From assembly GCF_900187615.1 (NCBI RefSeq), contig NZ_FYDO01000034.1:1-64000 (forward strand): a stretch of 64,000 nucleotides of DNA. Direction: 5' to 3'. The notes under the pieces were generated by a model that saw only the letters and a program-made list of their open reading frames with translations, was not told where the DNA came from and searched no databases. The position numbers were made by a program, and so were the translations under genes. The DNA comes from Pseudomonas sp. Irchel s3f7 (lineage in GTDB: Bacteria > Pseudomonadota > Gammaproteobacteria > Pseudomonadales > Pseudomonadaceae). Positions 8,158 to 18,197 of this stretch are shown here, piece by piece (position 1 is the first letter of the stretch; each line of letters begins with the position of its first letter).

Positions 8158-9602
8158 GCAAGGCCTCGGGTTTGGCGGTGGCCGGTTTAGGCCTGTTGCT
8201 GTCGGCGTGCCAGGTGGTCGGGCCGGATTATCACTTGCCCGAAGAGGCCTCCGTCCACCGCGATGACCTGCAGGGCAACCTGGCGCAAGATGCTAAAGCG
8301 GTGGTGTCGGCGCCTGTCCCGGGTGACTGGTGGCGCTTGTACCACGACCCGCGGCTCGACCAGTTGGTGCAGCAGGCCATGGCCTCCAACACCGATTTGC
8401 GCGTGGCGGCGGCCAGTCTGCTGCGGGCTCGCGCTCAGGTCGATCAGGCCGAGGCGGCGGGTGGCTGGAGTGGCGGCGTGAAGATGGGCGCCCAGCGTTT
8501 GCAGGAGTCAGGCGAAGCGTTCCTGCAGCCGGAAAAAGTGCCGGTGGCCAACATCGGCGATATCGGCATCAGCGCGTCATACCAGTTCGATCTGTTCGGT
8601 ACCTTGCAACGCGGCATCGAAGCGGCCAAGGCCAACGCCGATGCGACCCAGGCCGCCGCCGATACGGCACGCATCACCTTGGTGGCCGACGTGGTCCGCG
8701 CCTACACCCAAGTGTGTGCGGCCAATGAGGAGCGGGAAATAGCCCAGCACTCCCTCGACCTGCAAGCCCAGAGCACCACGCTGATCCAGCGCCTGCGCGA
8801 TGCCGGCCGTGGCGATGAAACCCAGGTCACTCGCTCGCAAACCCAATTCAAATCCTTGCGCGCCGACATGCCGCGCTATGAAGCGGCGCGTCAGGCGGGT
8901 CTGTACCGTTTGTCGATGTTGCTGGCCAAGCCGCTGGATCAACTGCCGGCCGGCACGGCGACCTGCGCCGAATTGCCAAAAATCGTGCAACTGGTGCCGG
9001 TGGGTGATGGCGCCGCGTTGCTCAAACGTCGACCGGACGTACGGCAAGCCGAGCGACGCCTGGCTGCCGCGACCGCCACCATCGGCGTCGCCACCGGCCA
9101 GTTGTACCCCGACATCAGCATCGGCGCGACCGTTGGCACCGTCGGTATCCTGGATAACCTCGGCGAACCGTCCACCAACCGCTGGGGCTTCGGGCCGTCG
9201 CTGACCTGGACCGTCCCGACCAACGGCGCCCGGGCGAAAATCCGCGAAGCCGAAGCGGTGACCCAGGCGACGCTGGCGCATTTCGATGGGGTGGTGCTCA
9301 ACGCCATTCGCGAGACCCAGACCGGTCTGGCGCAGTACTCCGCGTTGCTGCAACGGCGCGATGCGCTGGCGGATGCCGAGCAATCGGCACAATTGGCCGC
9401 CGATCAGACGCACCGTTTCTTCCAGGCTGGCCGCGCGTCGTTCCTGGCCGACCTGCAAGCCACCCGCACCTACACCGATGTGCGGGCGCAACTGGCCGCC
9501 GCGAACACCCAGGTGGCCATGAGCCAGATCGATTTGTTCCTCGCCTTGGGCGGCGGTTGGGAAAGCGGACGAACGCAAGCGTCGAACTCCGGCAAACCCT
9601 GA
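8154..9602 (+). CDS. Outer membrane efflux lipoprotein, NodT family
   Basis: 482 residues. The start at ATG 8154 overlaps the adaptor stop (ATGA) and gives a proper lipoprotein signal with lipobox LLSAC, then QVVGPDYHLPE. Two outer membrane efflux repeats follow, with RRPDVRQAERRLAAATATIG as the family signature and a terminal ALGGGWE. It completes the tripartite exporter. It is the second NodT-type channel within 10 kb. The open frame extends upstream to 8025, but that part overlaps the adaptor in another frame and lacks a signal peptide. Confidence 0.92.
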   Translation: MSKASGLAVAGLGLLLSACQVVGPDYHLPEEASVHRDDLQGNLAQDAKAVVSAPVPGDWWRLYHDPRLDQLVQQAMASNTDLRVAAASLLRARAQVDQAEAAGGWSGGVKMGAQRLQESGEAFLQPEKVPVANIGDIGISASYQFDLFGTLQRGIEAAKANADATQAAADTARITLVADVVRAYTQVCAANEEREIAQHSLDLQAQSTTLIQRLRDAGRGDETQVTRSQTQFKSLRADMPRYEAARQAGLYRLSMLLAKPLDQLPAGTATCAELPKIVQLVPVGDGAALLKRRPDVRQAERRLAAATATIGVATGQLYPDISIGATVGTVGILDNLGEPSTNRWGFGPSLTWTVPTNGARAKIREAEAVTQATLAHFDGVVLNAIRETQTGLAQYSALLQRRDALADAEQSAQLAADQTHRFFQAGRASFLADLQATRTYTDVRAQLAAANTQVAMSQIDLFLALGGGWESGRTQASNSGKP

Positions 9603-9695
9603 GGCCGTTGCTATGCTTTGAAGTGATGGAGTGGCGCCCTGTGCAATGGGCTCTTGCTTCACACAAGGCTCGCGCAGGTCAGGGGAAAACCAATA

Positions 9696-10331
9696 ATGAA
9701 AAACCCTTATGCTCTCGGCTTCTGGTGCGCTGTCGTGGCGCTGGTGCTGCTCACGGCCACCTATTTCTACGGCATCATGCTGGCCCATCAGATCGACAAG
9801 GCGCTGGTGTTTCTCGACAGTGCCGTCGCACTGATCGCCGTGATGTCTGTCGTGGTGGTGGCCTGGGCGTCCATCCAGACGCATCGCGTCAAAAAAAAAC
9901 AACTCGAACAAGGCAAGACCCTGGTGCTGATCTGGGACACCAAGGTCGCGCTGCGTCGTGTCGAAACGGTGTTCGACCGCTATTTCTGGGGCAGTTACTG
10001 GCAACCGGGGCGCACGTTTCAGGAAGTCATGGGCGAACTGACCGGCACACCGCTGGAAAAAAGCCTCGAAACCCTGAAAAAGCAGTGTCTGGAACTGGAC
10101 AAACAAATCGCTGACGACGGCCGACACTGGCTCAGCAATGCCCGGGAACTGGCCGATGTCGCCACGGCCATGGCCCGTGAACGCTATCAACTGGATTTTT
10201 GCGACCCGCGTGGGGAAGTGACGGGCGGGGCGGTGATCAATCGGGATTTCGAGGTGCTGGTTTATACCTGGACCGCGCGGCTGAAAAGTTTTGATCATCA
10301 ACTCGATGAGATCGAAGTCCAATATTCCTGA
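9696..10331 (+). CDS. Hypothetical membrane-anchored protein with two N-terminal helices
   Basis: 211 residues; no family recognised. Two hydrophobic helices (about residues 5-27 and 36-60) are followed by a basic VKKKQ patch and a soluble, likely helical cytoplasmic domain of about 145 residues. ATG 9696 has AGGGG about 10 bases upstream and starts at KNPYALGFW; an upstream ATG-like start at 9654 is weaker. It lies 93 bases after the efflux operon and ends at a REP palindrome that could act as its terminator. Confidence 0.65.
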   Translation: MKNPYALGFWCAVVALVLLTATYFYGIMLAHQIDKALVFLDSAVALIAVMSVVVVAWASIQTHRVKKKQLEQGKTLVLIWDTKVALRRVETVFDRYFWGSYWQPGRTFQEVMGELTGTPLEKSLETLKKQCLELDKQIADDGRHWLSNARELADVATAMARERYQLDFCDPRGEVTGGAVINRDFEVLVYTWTARLKSFDHQLDEIEVQYS

Positions 10332-10339
10332 CCGTATCA

Positions 10340-10410
10340 AGATCGCAGCCTTCGGCAGCTCCTACAGGGAATGACGAAAATTCCGTAGGCGCTGCCGAAG
10401 GCTGCGATCT
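10340..10410. repeat. REP-type palindrome
   Basis: AGATCGCAGCCTTCGGCAGC (10340-10359) is perfectly inverted at 10391-10410, with a spacer that contains TCCTACAGGG. This is the common Pseudomonas extragenic palindrome; part of the same sequence recurs at 51210-51271. Confidence 0.85.
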
Positions 10411-10584
10411 TTCCTGACAAATGCGTTCCCCCAATTTCCCAAGACACTCTTTCACCTTTAAACATTGGGCCGTCCGTCGTGCCTGATGCTAATCTCCATC
10501 GCACTTTCAGCACAGTCGCGACCGCTACCCGTCATGGGTTCAGGGAAGACGACACTTTCAACAACGGACATTGACGGGTCATAC

Positions 10585-12090
10585 ATGAATAAATCAGCAG
10601 GCGTGCTTCTGGGAATTGTTGTAGCCATTGGCGCCATCAGTGCAGGCGGCGCGTGGTTCACCGGCAGCAAGCTCGAAAGCGTACTGAACACCTCGATTAC
10701 CGATGCCAACAAGGAACTGCAAGCGGCCATGGTCGGCTCCAACGGCACCGCGTCGCTGGAGCTGGTCTCGCTGGAACGTCATGTATTCAGCAGCACCGCG
10801 CACTACCGCCTCAAGGGCGAGGGGGAAATGTTCGGTGAAACACCGGTCGAGTTGCTGTTTGTCGATCGCATCGAACACGGTCCGCTGCCTTTCTCGCGCC
10901 TGGTATCGCTGAAGTGGCTGCCGGTCATGGCGACCAGTCATTACGAACTGGAAAAGACCCCGCTTACCGAGAAGTGGTTTGCCGCCGCCAAGGACAAATC
11001 GCCGATGACCGGCGTGGTCAACATCGGTTACGACAACTCCACCAACGGCACCCTCGAATTGAAGCCGCTGGAAATGGCGCTGGATGACAAGTCGAGCATG
11101 AAGTTCTCCGGCTTGAACATTGATGTCTCTGCCAGTGCCCAGGCGAAGAAGGTCAAGGCCGACGGCTACATGGACAGTCTGAAGGTGACCACCGTTGCCG
11201 AAGATCAGTCGCCGGTGCAAATCGAATTGAACGGCCTGACCCTGGCCAGCAACCTGACCAAAAGCACCTACGGTTTTTACAGCGGCGAGAACGTTCTGGA
11301 GCTGGCCAGCGGCAAGTCGACCTTTGGCGTGAAACAGTCGGTACTGGACTTCAAGAAATTCGAGATGAAAAACCACACCGCCGAGTCGGGCGCCAGCGCT
11401 TCCGGGCGTGCCGATTACAAGGTGGGCGAAGTTTCCCTGAACGGTAAGCCCATCGGTTCTGGCGCCTTGGCCGTGAGCCTGAAAAACCTCGACATCCCGG
11501 CCACCATGACGTTGATGCAGATCTATCAAACCAAGGTGCAACCGTACGAAAGAGCCGCCGCCGAAGCAGAGGCGGTTGGCCTGCCGGTACCGGAAATGCA
11601 GCTGACCGAAGCGGAAGAAGCGCAGCTTAAATCCAGCCTGGAAAACCTGCTGGCGGCCGGTCCGCAGCTTGCCCTGGAAAACCTTTCGCTCAACACCGCC
11701 AACGGCGAAAGCCGCGCCAGCCTGGTGCTCGACCTGACCAAACCTAAGGCCATCGATCTGCCGACAGACCAGTTGGTCAGACAGCTGATCGCATTGCTGG
11801 ACTTCAATCTGAAGGTGTCCAAGCCGATGCTGGTGGATGTACTCACCGTGCAATCGCAAATCGACGGCCAGACCGACGCCAAGCTGATTGCCGATCAGGC
11901 GACCGCCACGGCGGACATGTTCAGCAGCATGGCAGTGGGCTCGCAATTGGCGAAACTGGACGGTAATGACATCGTCACCAAGCTGCATTACGCCAACAAT
12001 CAGGTGGATTTCAACGGCCAGAAAATGACCATCGAAGAGTTCGCCAACTTCCTGATGAGCAAGTTCGCGGGTGCTGGGCAAGTCCAGTAA
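10585..12090 (+). CDS. DUF945 (YdgA-like) family protein
   Basis: 501 residues. The N terminus is an uncleaved signal or anchor (NKSAGVLLGIVVAIGAISAGGAWF), followed by a long beta-rich domain typical of YdgA/DUF945: FTGSKLE near the start, HGPLPF in the first third and a C-terminal ...YANNQVDFNGQKM. These envelope proteins face the periplasm and their function is not settled. ATG 10585 was chosen over an upstream in-frame ATG at 10465 because the signal sequence begins there. A terminator follows directly. Confidence 0.85.
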   Translation: MNKSAGVLLGIVVAIGAISAGGAWFTGSKLESVLNTSITDANKELQAAMVGSNGTASLELVSLERHVFSSTAHYRLKGEGEMFGETPVELLFVDRIEHGPLPFSRLVSLKWLPVMATSHYELEKTPLTEKWFAAAKDKSPMTGVVNIGYDNSTNGTLELKPLEMALDDKSSMKFSGLNIDVSASAQAKKVKADGYMDSLKVTTVAEDQSPVQIELNGLTLASNLTKSTYGFYSGENVLELASGKSTFGVKQSVLDFKKFEMKNHTAESGASASGRADYKVGEVSLNGKPIGSGALAVSLKNLDIPATMTLMQIYQTKVQPYERAAAEAEAVGLPVPEMQLTEAEEAQLKSSLENLLAAGPQLALENLSLNTANGESRASLVLDLTKPKAIDLPTDQLVRQLIALLDFNLKVSKPMLVDVLTVQSQIDGQTDAKLIADQATATADMFSSMAVGSQLAKLDGNDIVTKLHYANNQVDFNGQKMTIEEFANFLMSKFAGAGQVQ

Positions 12091-12109
12091 AACCGCGTTT
12101 CACAAAGCC

Positions 12110-12147
12110 ACGCCCGACCTTTGCGCGATGCGCAGGCCGGGCGTTTT
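12110..12147 (+). terminator. Rho-independent terminator after the DUF945 gene
   Basis: ACGCCCG (12110-12116) pairs with CGGGCGT (12138-12144), with an inner CTTTGCGC/GCGCAGG pairing and a short T tract (TTTT). It lies 20 bases after the stop codon. Confidence 0.75.
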
Positions 12148-12202
12148 GCTGTCTGGCATTTGACCTGGAACAAGCCGCGTTGAGTTGACACGTCATGAAT
12201 CT

Positions 12203-12219
12203 GAACAATTATTGTGTTC
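12203..12219. promoter_or_regulatory. Short dyad upstream of pgaA
   Basis: GAACA-ATTATTG-TGTTC is a 5-bp inverted repeat about 130 bases before pgaA, in an AT-rich stretch that probably carries the pga promoter. It could be an operator. No known regulator site is matched with confidence. Confidence 0.3.
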
Positions 12220-12349
12220 TCAATTGTGACGTGCGTTTGTGTGCAAAATGCCCCTGCCTGAAGTGAGTCGGTCAGATAAAACCGACCATTTCGATACGAG
12301 TTGGCAAGGGACGCTGTGAGCCCGGCTGGCCATGTAAGGATACTGACGA

Positions 12350-14833
12350 ATGCCGAGTTTTGATGGTCCCTTTTTGCGAAGCGGCTTGCGCCCTTTGCTT
12401 CGCGTTGTCGTTTGCGGTCAGTTGCTCTGGCCGGTGCTGGCGGTCGCCAACACACCCTACGACCAAAGCGTGCTCGACGCCCGGGCGGGGAACTACACGC
12501 CTGCATTGACTACATTGCGTCAGGTCCCGGCGAATCAGGCCACTACCGGCCAGATCAGCGATCACCTGCAGATTGCCAGTTGGGCCGGGCTCGACGCTGA
12601 AGTGGTGTCGGTCTATGAAACCCAGGGCCACAACCGGGTGCTGCCGGTTCAGGCACTGACCGCCACTGCGCGCGCCTATCGCAATCTCAAACATTGGGAC
12701 TCGGCGATCCAGGTGTACAACAAGGCGCTGGCCCTCGAGCCGCAAAACCCGGATCTGCAGTTGGGCCTCGCGTTGACCCAGGCCGATGCCGGCAAACCCG
12801 CGGAGGCCGTCATCCGTGCTCGCGCATTGGTCGCGGCCAAACCGGATGACGCGTCCCGCCGCCTCGCCCTGGGCTACGCCTTGGCCCGCGCCGGCAACCC
12901 GTACGACTCGCTGTTTGAATACGATCAGGCCTTCATGCGCGCCGGCAGCAAACCGGAAGTCGCCCGTGAATACGTGAATGCGCTGCAACGTGTACGGCTG
13001 CCGGAACCGGCCTTGCGCCTGGCCAATCAACGGCCGGGACTGATTGACCCGGTCACGCTGCGCCGCCTCGAAGGTGACCTGGCCGCCGAGCGCGTGCGAT
13101 TGGCCGAACTGGCTACCCGCAGCGAAAAAGAACGCTACGTGATCGCTGACCGCGCGTTGGCCGACTACGACAAGTTGATCGCCACCTGGTCAGCCGATCC
13201 AGCCGCTCACGACGATGTCGTGCGTTGGCGCATTGACCGCATGGGTGCGCTCAAGGCCCGTGCGCGCACCGCCGATGTGATTTCCGAGTATCAGAAACTG
13301 CTCGCCGAAGGCGTGAAGATTCCGACCTATGCGCTGCGCTGGGTGGCGTCGTCCTACCTGGACCAGCGTCAGCCGGAAACCTCGACCGAGTTGTATCGAC
13401 AGGTGTTGACGGCGCCGGATGCTGATGCCGGTGACCGTCTTGAAGACAGCACCGCGCTCTACTACTCGCTGCTCGAAAGCGACAAGGCCGAAGAGGCACG
13501 CAAAGTCGCCGATGACCTGGCCAAATCCCAGAACCCGCGTATCGAACTCAAGGGCTTGCCGGTGGGCAACCCCAACGACGCATGGATGGACGCTCAGCAA
13601 CTGGCGGCCCAGGCCGGTACTTACGGCTCCGATTTACCCCATGGCGAAGAACAGTTAAAGGCCTTGGTGGATCAGGCACCGGGCAACACCGGTTTGCGCC
13701 TGGCCCAAGCCGATTTGTACCTGGCGCGGGACTGGCCACGGCGTGCCGAGAACCAGCTCAAGGAAACCGAGAGCATGGCCCCGCGGGATGTCGGGCTGGA
13801 AATCGGCCAGGCCCACACCGCCATGGATTTGCAGGAATGGCGGCAGATGGACGCGCTGACCGACGATGTGGTCGCACGCTTCCCGGACAACCGTCAGGTG
13901 CAGCGCCTGGCGCGTCAGCGTGAAGTCCACGACATGGCTGAACTGCGCGTAGAAACCTACGGCGGTAAAAGCTATGGCGGTGATAACGACAACGATGCCG
14001 GCGCAGTCAACGGCAGCCGTGATTTCGGCATCGAAACCACCCTCTACAGCCCGCCGATCAACGAAGACTGGCGCGTGTTTGCCGGTGCCGGTTACGCCAC
14101 CGGTGAGTTCCAGGAAGGTACCGGTCATCATCGTTTCCAGCGGGTCGGCCTGGAGCGGCGCACCCGCGACATGACCCTCGAAGCGGAAGTCTCCAACCAT
14201 TCCTACGGATTTGGCAGCAAGCAGGGTGCGCGCCTGGCCATTGCCCGGGATATCGACGATCACTGGCAGTACGGTGGCAGTCTTGAGTACTTCTCGGCCG
14301 CTACGCCGTTGCGAGCCTTGAACAGCGACATCACGGCCAACGGCGGCAGCGGTTTCATTCGCTGGCGGGCTAACGAAAGCCGCGAGTGGAAACTGGCGGT
14401 CAGCCCCTCGCACTTCAGTGATGGCAACAACCGGGTCGAAGCATTGGTCACCGGTCGTGAAGGTGTCTACAGCGCGCCGGGCCTGCAGGTCGATGTCGGG
14501 CTGGAGGTCGGCAGCAGCCACAACTCCATGTCCGACGACGTGCCGTACTTCAACCCGAAATCCGATTTCAGCGTGCTGCCGACCGTGAACGTCAATCACG
14601 TGCTGTACCACCGCTACGAAACGGCCTGGAGCCAGCAGTTCCAGGCGGGCGCGGGTACTTACAGCCAGCGTGATCACGGCACCGGCGGCATGGCGCTGCT
14701 CGGTTACGGCCAGCGTTATGCCTGGAACGACGTATTCGAAGTGGGCGGCCTGTTGAGCGTGATCAACCGGCCCTACGACGGAGATCGCGAAACCGATCTG
14801 CGCCTGCTCGTCGACCTCACTTACCGCTTCTAG
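12350..14833 (+). CDS. pgaA: PgaA, poly-beta-1,6-N-acetyl-D-glucosamine export porin
   Basis: 827 residues. A signal peptide (cleavage near LAVA-NT) is followed by a periplasmic TPR region of about 500 residues (repeated A-x-x-L motifs, e.g. YNKALALEPQNPDLQLGLA). The C-terminal beta-barrel of about 300 residues ends in the outer-membrane signature YRF. PgaA guides the partly deacetylated PNAG polymer through the periplasm and across the outer membrane. AAGGA lies 9 bases before the ATG. It is the first gene of pgaABCD, all co-directional with small gaps, so this strain should be able to make the PNAG biofilm matrix. Confidence 0.95.
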   Translation: MPSFDGPFLRSGLRPLLRVVVCGQLLWPVLAVANTPYDQSVLDARAGNYTPALTTLRQVPANQATTGQISDHLQIASWAGLDAEVVSVYETQGHNRVLPVQALTATARAYRNLKHWDSAIQVYNKALALEPQNPDLQLGLALTQADAGKPAEAVIRARALVAAKPDDASRRLALGYALARAGNPYDSLFEYDQAFMRAGSKPEVAREYVNALQRVRLPEPALRLANQRPGLIDPVTLRRLEGDLAAERVRLAELATRSEKERYVIADRALADYDKLIATWSADPAAHDDVVRWRIDRMGALKARARTADVISEYQKLLAEGVKIPTYALRWVASSYLDQRQPETSTELYRQVLTAPDADAGDRLEDSTALYYSLLESDKAEEARKVADDLAKSQNPRIELKGLPVGNPNDAWMDAQQLAAQAGTYGSDLPHGEEQLKALVDQAPGNTGLRLAQADLYLARDWPRRAENQLKETESMAPRDVGLEIGQAHTAMDLQEWRQMDALTDDVVARFPDNRQVQRLARQREVHDMAELRVETYGGKSYGGDNDNDAGAVNGSRDFGIETTLYSPPINEDWRVFAGAGYATGEFQEGTGHHRFQRVGLERRTRDMTLEAEVSNHSYGFGSKQGARLAIARDIDDHWQYGGSLEYFSAATPLRALNSDITANGGSGFIRWRANESREWKLAVSPSHFSDGNNRVEALVTGREGVYSAPGLQVDVGLEVGSSHNSMSDDVPYFNPKSDFSVLPTVNVNHVLYHRYETAWSQQFQAGAGTYSQRDHGTGGMALLGYGQRYAWNDVFEVGGLLSVINRPYDGDRETDLRLLVDLTYRF

Positions 14834-14845
14834 AAGAGTTTGAAG

Positions 14846-16843
14846 ATGCCTTTTTTCTCGCGTTTCATCCTCCTGCTGGGAGCGCTGTTGATCAGCGCCT
14901 GCGCCCAGCAGGCACCTGCTTTTGTGCCACCGTCCGAGCGCCCGGTTTCGGCCAGCGAAACCCCGTGGCCGAAAAACCATGTGCTGGGCATTGCCTACCA
15001 CGATGTCGAAGACCGCGACCCGGACCAGGCGGTGGTGGCAGTGCGCACCGAACGCCTGATCGAGCAACTGGCGTGGCTGCGGGAGAACAACTACAAACCG
15101 GTGACCGTCGACCAGATCATGGCCGCGCGCAGCGGTGGGCCGGCGTTGCCGCCCAAAGCGATCCTGCTGAGTTTCGACGACGGTTATTCAAGCTTCTATA
15201 CCCGCGTGATGCCGGTGCTGCGCGCCTACAACTGGCATGCCTTGCTGGCGCCGGTCGGGTCCTGGGTCGACACACCGTTGAACCAACCGGTGGATTTCGC
15301 CGGGACGCCGCGCCAGCGTTCGGACTTCCTGACCTGGGATCAGGTCCGGGAAGTCTCCCAGTCGGGTCTGGTGGAAATCGCTGCGCACACCGACGCCAAT
15401 CACAAAGGTGTGCTGGCCAACCCGCAGGGCAACCTGCAACCGGCCGCCGCCACGCGCCGGTACGACGCGACGACTGGCCGCTACGAAACCGAAGCTGAAT
15501 TTCAGCAGCGCATTCGCACCGACGTCGCGGCCATCTCGGAGAAAATCCGCAAGGCCACCGGCTACAAGCCACGGGTTTGGGTCTGGCCCTACGGAATGGC
15601 GGACGGCACCTCGCTGGCGGTGGTCGACGAACAGGGCTATCAGATGGCGTTGACCCTGGACGACGGTCTCGACGCGCTCGACAACCTGATGAGCAGCCCG
15701 CGCTTTCTGGTGGCATCGGACCCGGACGGCGAACACTTCGCCAACAGCATCGTGTCTGTGCAGGCCGAATCATCGATGCGCGTGGTGCATGTGGACCTCG
15801 ACAACGTCTACGACCCTGACCCCGCGCAACAGGAAATCAACCTCGGCAAACTGATCCAGCGCATGGCCGACATGGGCGCCAACACGGTGTTCCTGCAAGC
15901 CTTCGCCGACCCGGCCGGCGATGGCCTGGTGCACAAGTTGTACTTCCCCAACCGTCACCTGCCGGTGGCCGCCGACATCTTCGATCGCGTGGCCTGGCAA
16001 CTGCGCACCCGGGCCAACGTCAAAGTCTTTGCGTGGATGCCGGTGTTGAGTTTTGCCCTCGATTCGAAGCTGCCACGGGTGACCCGTTGGGACCCGAAAA
16101 CCGGCACCACTTCGGTTGATCCGGACCAGTACAAGCGACTGTCGCCGTTCGATCCGAACGTGCGGCACATCATCGGCGAAATCTACGAAGACGTGGCGCG
16201 CCTGACGTCGGTCGACGGCATCCTCTATCACGATGACGCGGTGCTGTCGGACTTCGAAGACGCCGGCCCGCAAGCGCTGAAGGTCTATGCCGGCAACGGC
16301 TTGCCGGGCTCGATGGCCGCCCTGCGTGCGGACCCGGCCACGATGCAACGCTGGACCCGTTTCAAGAGTCGGTACCTGATCGACTTCACCCAGGAACTCA
16401 CGGCCAAGGTCCGGGCCATCCGTGGCCCGCAGGTGATGACCGCGCGCAACATCTTCGCCGAGCCGATGCTCAATCCCGAGAGCGAAGCGTGGTTTGCGCA
16501 GAACCTCGACGACTTCCTGCAGACCTACGACTGGACGGCGCCGATGGCCATGCCGTTCATGGAAAAACAGACCCGGGAGCAATCCGGGCCCTGGCTGGAA
16601 TCGTTGGTCGCCACGGTCAAATCCCGTCCCGGCGCGCTCAATCGCACCGTGTTCGAACTGCAAGCCCGGGACTGGACCCAGCAGACCGACGCCGACATCG
16701 ACGGCCAGCAGTTGGCCGAGTGGATGGGCGTTCTCAAGCGTCAGGGCGCTACCAGTTTCGGCTACTACCCGGACAACTTCCTCGACAACTTGCCGGACCT
16801 GAAAACCGTGCGGCCCGCACTCTCCAACAAGTGGAATCCATAA
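14846..16843 (+). CDS. pgaB: PgaB, poly-beta-1,6-N-acetyl-D-glucosamine N-deacetylase
   Basis: About 665 residues from ATG 14846 (an in-frame TTG at 14840 is possible). It is a lipoprotein: lipobox ISAC at about residues 16-19. The N-terminal NodB deacetylase domain shows the metal motif LSFDDGYSS and the H-T-D-A-N-H pair; the C-terminal half is the PNAG-binding glycoside-hydrolase-like domain (VDLDNVYD..., ILYHDDAVLSDFED). It deacetylates a few per cent of GlcNAc units so the polymer can exit through PgaA. It sits 12 bases after pgaA. All key motifs are present. Confidence 0.95.
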   Translation: MPFFSRFILLLGALLISACAQQAPAFVPPSERPVSASETPWPKNHVLGIAYHDVEDRDPDQAVVAVRTERLIEQLAWLRENNYKPVTVDQIMAARSGGPALPPKAILLSFDDGYSSFYTRVMPVLRAYNWHALLAPVGSWVDTPLNQPVDFAGTPRQRSDFLTWDQVREVSQSGLVEIAAHTDANHKGVLANPQGNLQPAAATRRYDATTGRYETEAEFQQRIRTDVAAISEKIRKATGYKPRVWVWPYGMADGTSLAVVDEQGYQMALTLDDGLDALDNLMSSPRFLVASDPDGEHFANSIVSVQAESSMRVVHVDLDNVYDPDPAQQEINLGKLIQRMADMGANTVFLQAFADPAGDGLVHKLYFPNRHLPVAADIFDRVAWQLRTRANVKVFAWMPVLSFALDSKLPRVTRWDPKTGTTSVDPDQYKRLSPFDPNVRHIIGEIYEDVARLTSVDGILYHDDAVLSDFEDAGPQALKVYAGNGLPGSMAALRADPATMQRWTRFKSRYLIDFTQELTAKVRAIRGPQVMTARNIFAEPMLNPESEAWFAQNLDDFLQTYDWTAPMAMPFMEKQTREQSGPWLESLVATVKSRPGALNRTVFELQARDWTQQTDADIDGQQLAEWMGVLKRQGATSFGYYPDNFLDNLPDLKTVRPALSNKWNP

Positions 16844-16844
16844 C

Positions 16845-18197
16845 ATGCTGGACAGACTTTTGGCCATGCTGGTGCTGGCGATCGTCCTTGGGGTTCCCCT
16901 CGGACTGATCTTCCTGCTGACCGGGCAATTCCTGATGGACTTCGTGTTCTTCTACCCATTGTTCATGTCCGGGTTGTGGATCGCCGGTGGCCTGTATTTC
17001 TGGCTGCACTGGGAGCGGCACTGGCCGTGGGAAGACGACACGCTGCCGCCGCCGCTTGAAGGCGAGCCGCTGATTTCGATCCTCATTCCTTGCTACAACG
17101 AAGGCGAAAACGCGGCCGACACCATTCACGCGGCACTGGCGCAGCATTACCCGAATATCGAAGTCATTGCGATCAACGACGGCTCCAGTGACAACACCGC
17201 TGCCGTGCTCGATGCCTTGGCGCAGCAGGATCCGCGTCTGCGCGTGGTGCACCTGGCGGAAAACCAGGGCAAGGCAGTCGCTCTGCGCATGGGCGCCATT
17301 GCGGCGCGCAGCGAGTATCTGGTGTGCATCGACGGTGACGCGCTGCTGGCGCCGAACACGGCGGCTTATCTGGTTGCGCCCATGCTCGACAACGCGCGCC
17401 TCGGCGCCGTGACCGGCAACCCGCGGATTCGCACGCGCTCGACGTTGGTGGGGCGTGTCCAGGTCGGCGAGTTCTCTTCCATCATCGGCTTGATCAAACG
17501 CACTCAACGGGTGTTCGGTCGGATCTTTACCGTCTCCGGGGTGATCGTCGCTTTCCGTCGTACGGCGCTGCACCGGGTTGGCTACTGGAGCCCGGACATG
17601 ATCACCGAAGACATCGACATCAGCTGGAAACTGCAACTGGACCACTGGAGCATCTTTTACGAGCCCCGTGCACTGTGCTGGATCCTGATGCCGGAAACCC
17701 TGGCGGGCCTGTGGAAGCAGCGACTGCGCTGGGCCCAGGGTGGCGCCGAAGTGCTGTTCAAGAATATTCGCGGGATCTGGCAATACCGTCACCGCTACCT
17801 TTGGCCGCTGCTGTTCGAATACTGCCTGTCCACCGGTTGGGCGTTTACCTTCCTGCTATCGATCATCTTCTGGGCGATGGGCAAGTTTGTCGAAATGCCG
17901 TCCTCGATTGCCGTCGATCACCTGTTGCCGCCGGCCTTTACCGGGTTGCTGCTGGCGACGGTCTGCCTGTTCCAGTTCGCGGTCAGCATTCTGATCGACC
18001 GCCGATACGAAAAAGGCCTGTGGAAAACCATGTTCTGGGTGATCTGGTATCCGCTGGTGTTCTGGCTGATCAGTTTGCTAACCACGCTCGTCAGCTTCCC
18101 CAAGGTGCTGTTCAGTCAAAATCAGAAACGTGCACGCTGGGTGAGTCCTGACCGAGGCATCAAGCCGCTGAGCGATGAAAAGGAGGACGCCAAATGA
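16845..18197 (+). CDS. pgaC: PgaC, poly-beta-1,6-N-acetyl-D-glucosamine synthase (GT2)
   Basis: 450 residues. Two N-terminal membrane helices come first, then a family 2 glycosyltransferase domain with ISILIPCYNEGENA, the DGSSD and DGDA acid motifs, EDIDISW and the processive-synthase motif QRLRW; three C-terminal helices follow. It polymerises GlcNAc from UDP-GlcNAc together with PgaD, and in other bacteria the PgaC-PgaD complex is activated by cyclic di-GMP. It starts 1 base after the pgaB stop and overlaps pgaD by 4 bases. Confidence 0.96.
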   Translation: MLDRLLAMLVLAIVLGVPLGLIFLLTGQFLMDFVFFYPLFMSGLWIAGGLYFWLHWERHWPWEDDTLPPPLEGEPLISILIPCYNEGENAADTIHAALAQHYPNIEVIAINDGSSDNTAAVLDALAQQDPRLRVVHLAENQGKAVALRMGAIAARSEYLVCIDGDALLAPNTAAYLVAPMLDNARLGAVTGNPRIRTRSTLVGRVQVGEFSSIIGLIKRTQRVFGRIFTVSGVIVAFRRTALHRVGYWSPDMITEDIDISWKLQLDHWSIFYEPRALCWILMPETLAGLWKQRLRWAQGGAEVLFKNIRGIWQYRHRYLWPLLFEYCLSTGWAFTFLLSIIFWAMGKFVEMPSSIAVDHLLPPAFTGLLLATVCLFQFAVSILIDRRYEKGLWKTMFWVIWYPLVFWLISLLTTLVSFPKVLFSQNQKRARWVSPDRGIKPLSDEKEDAK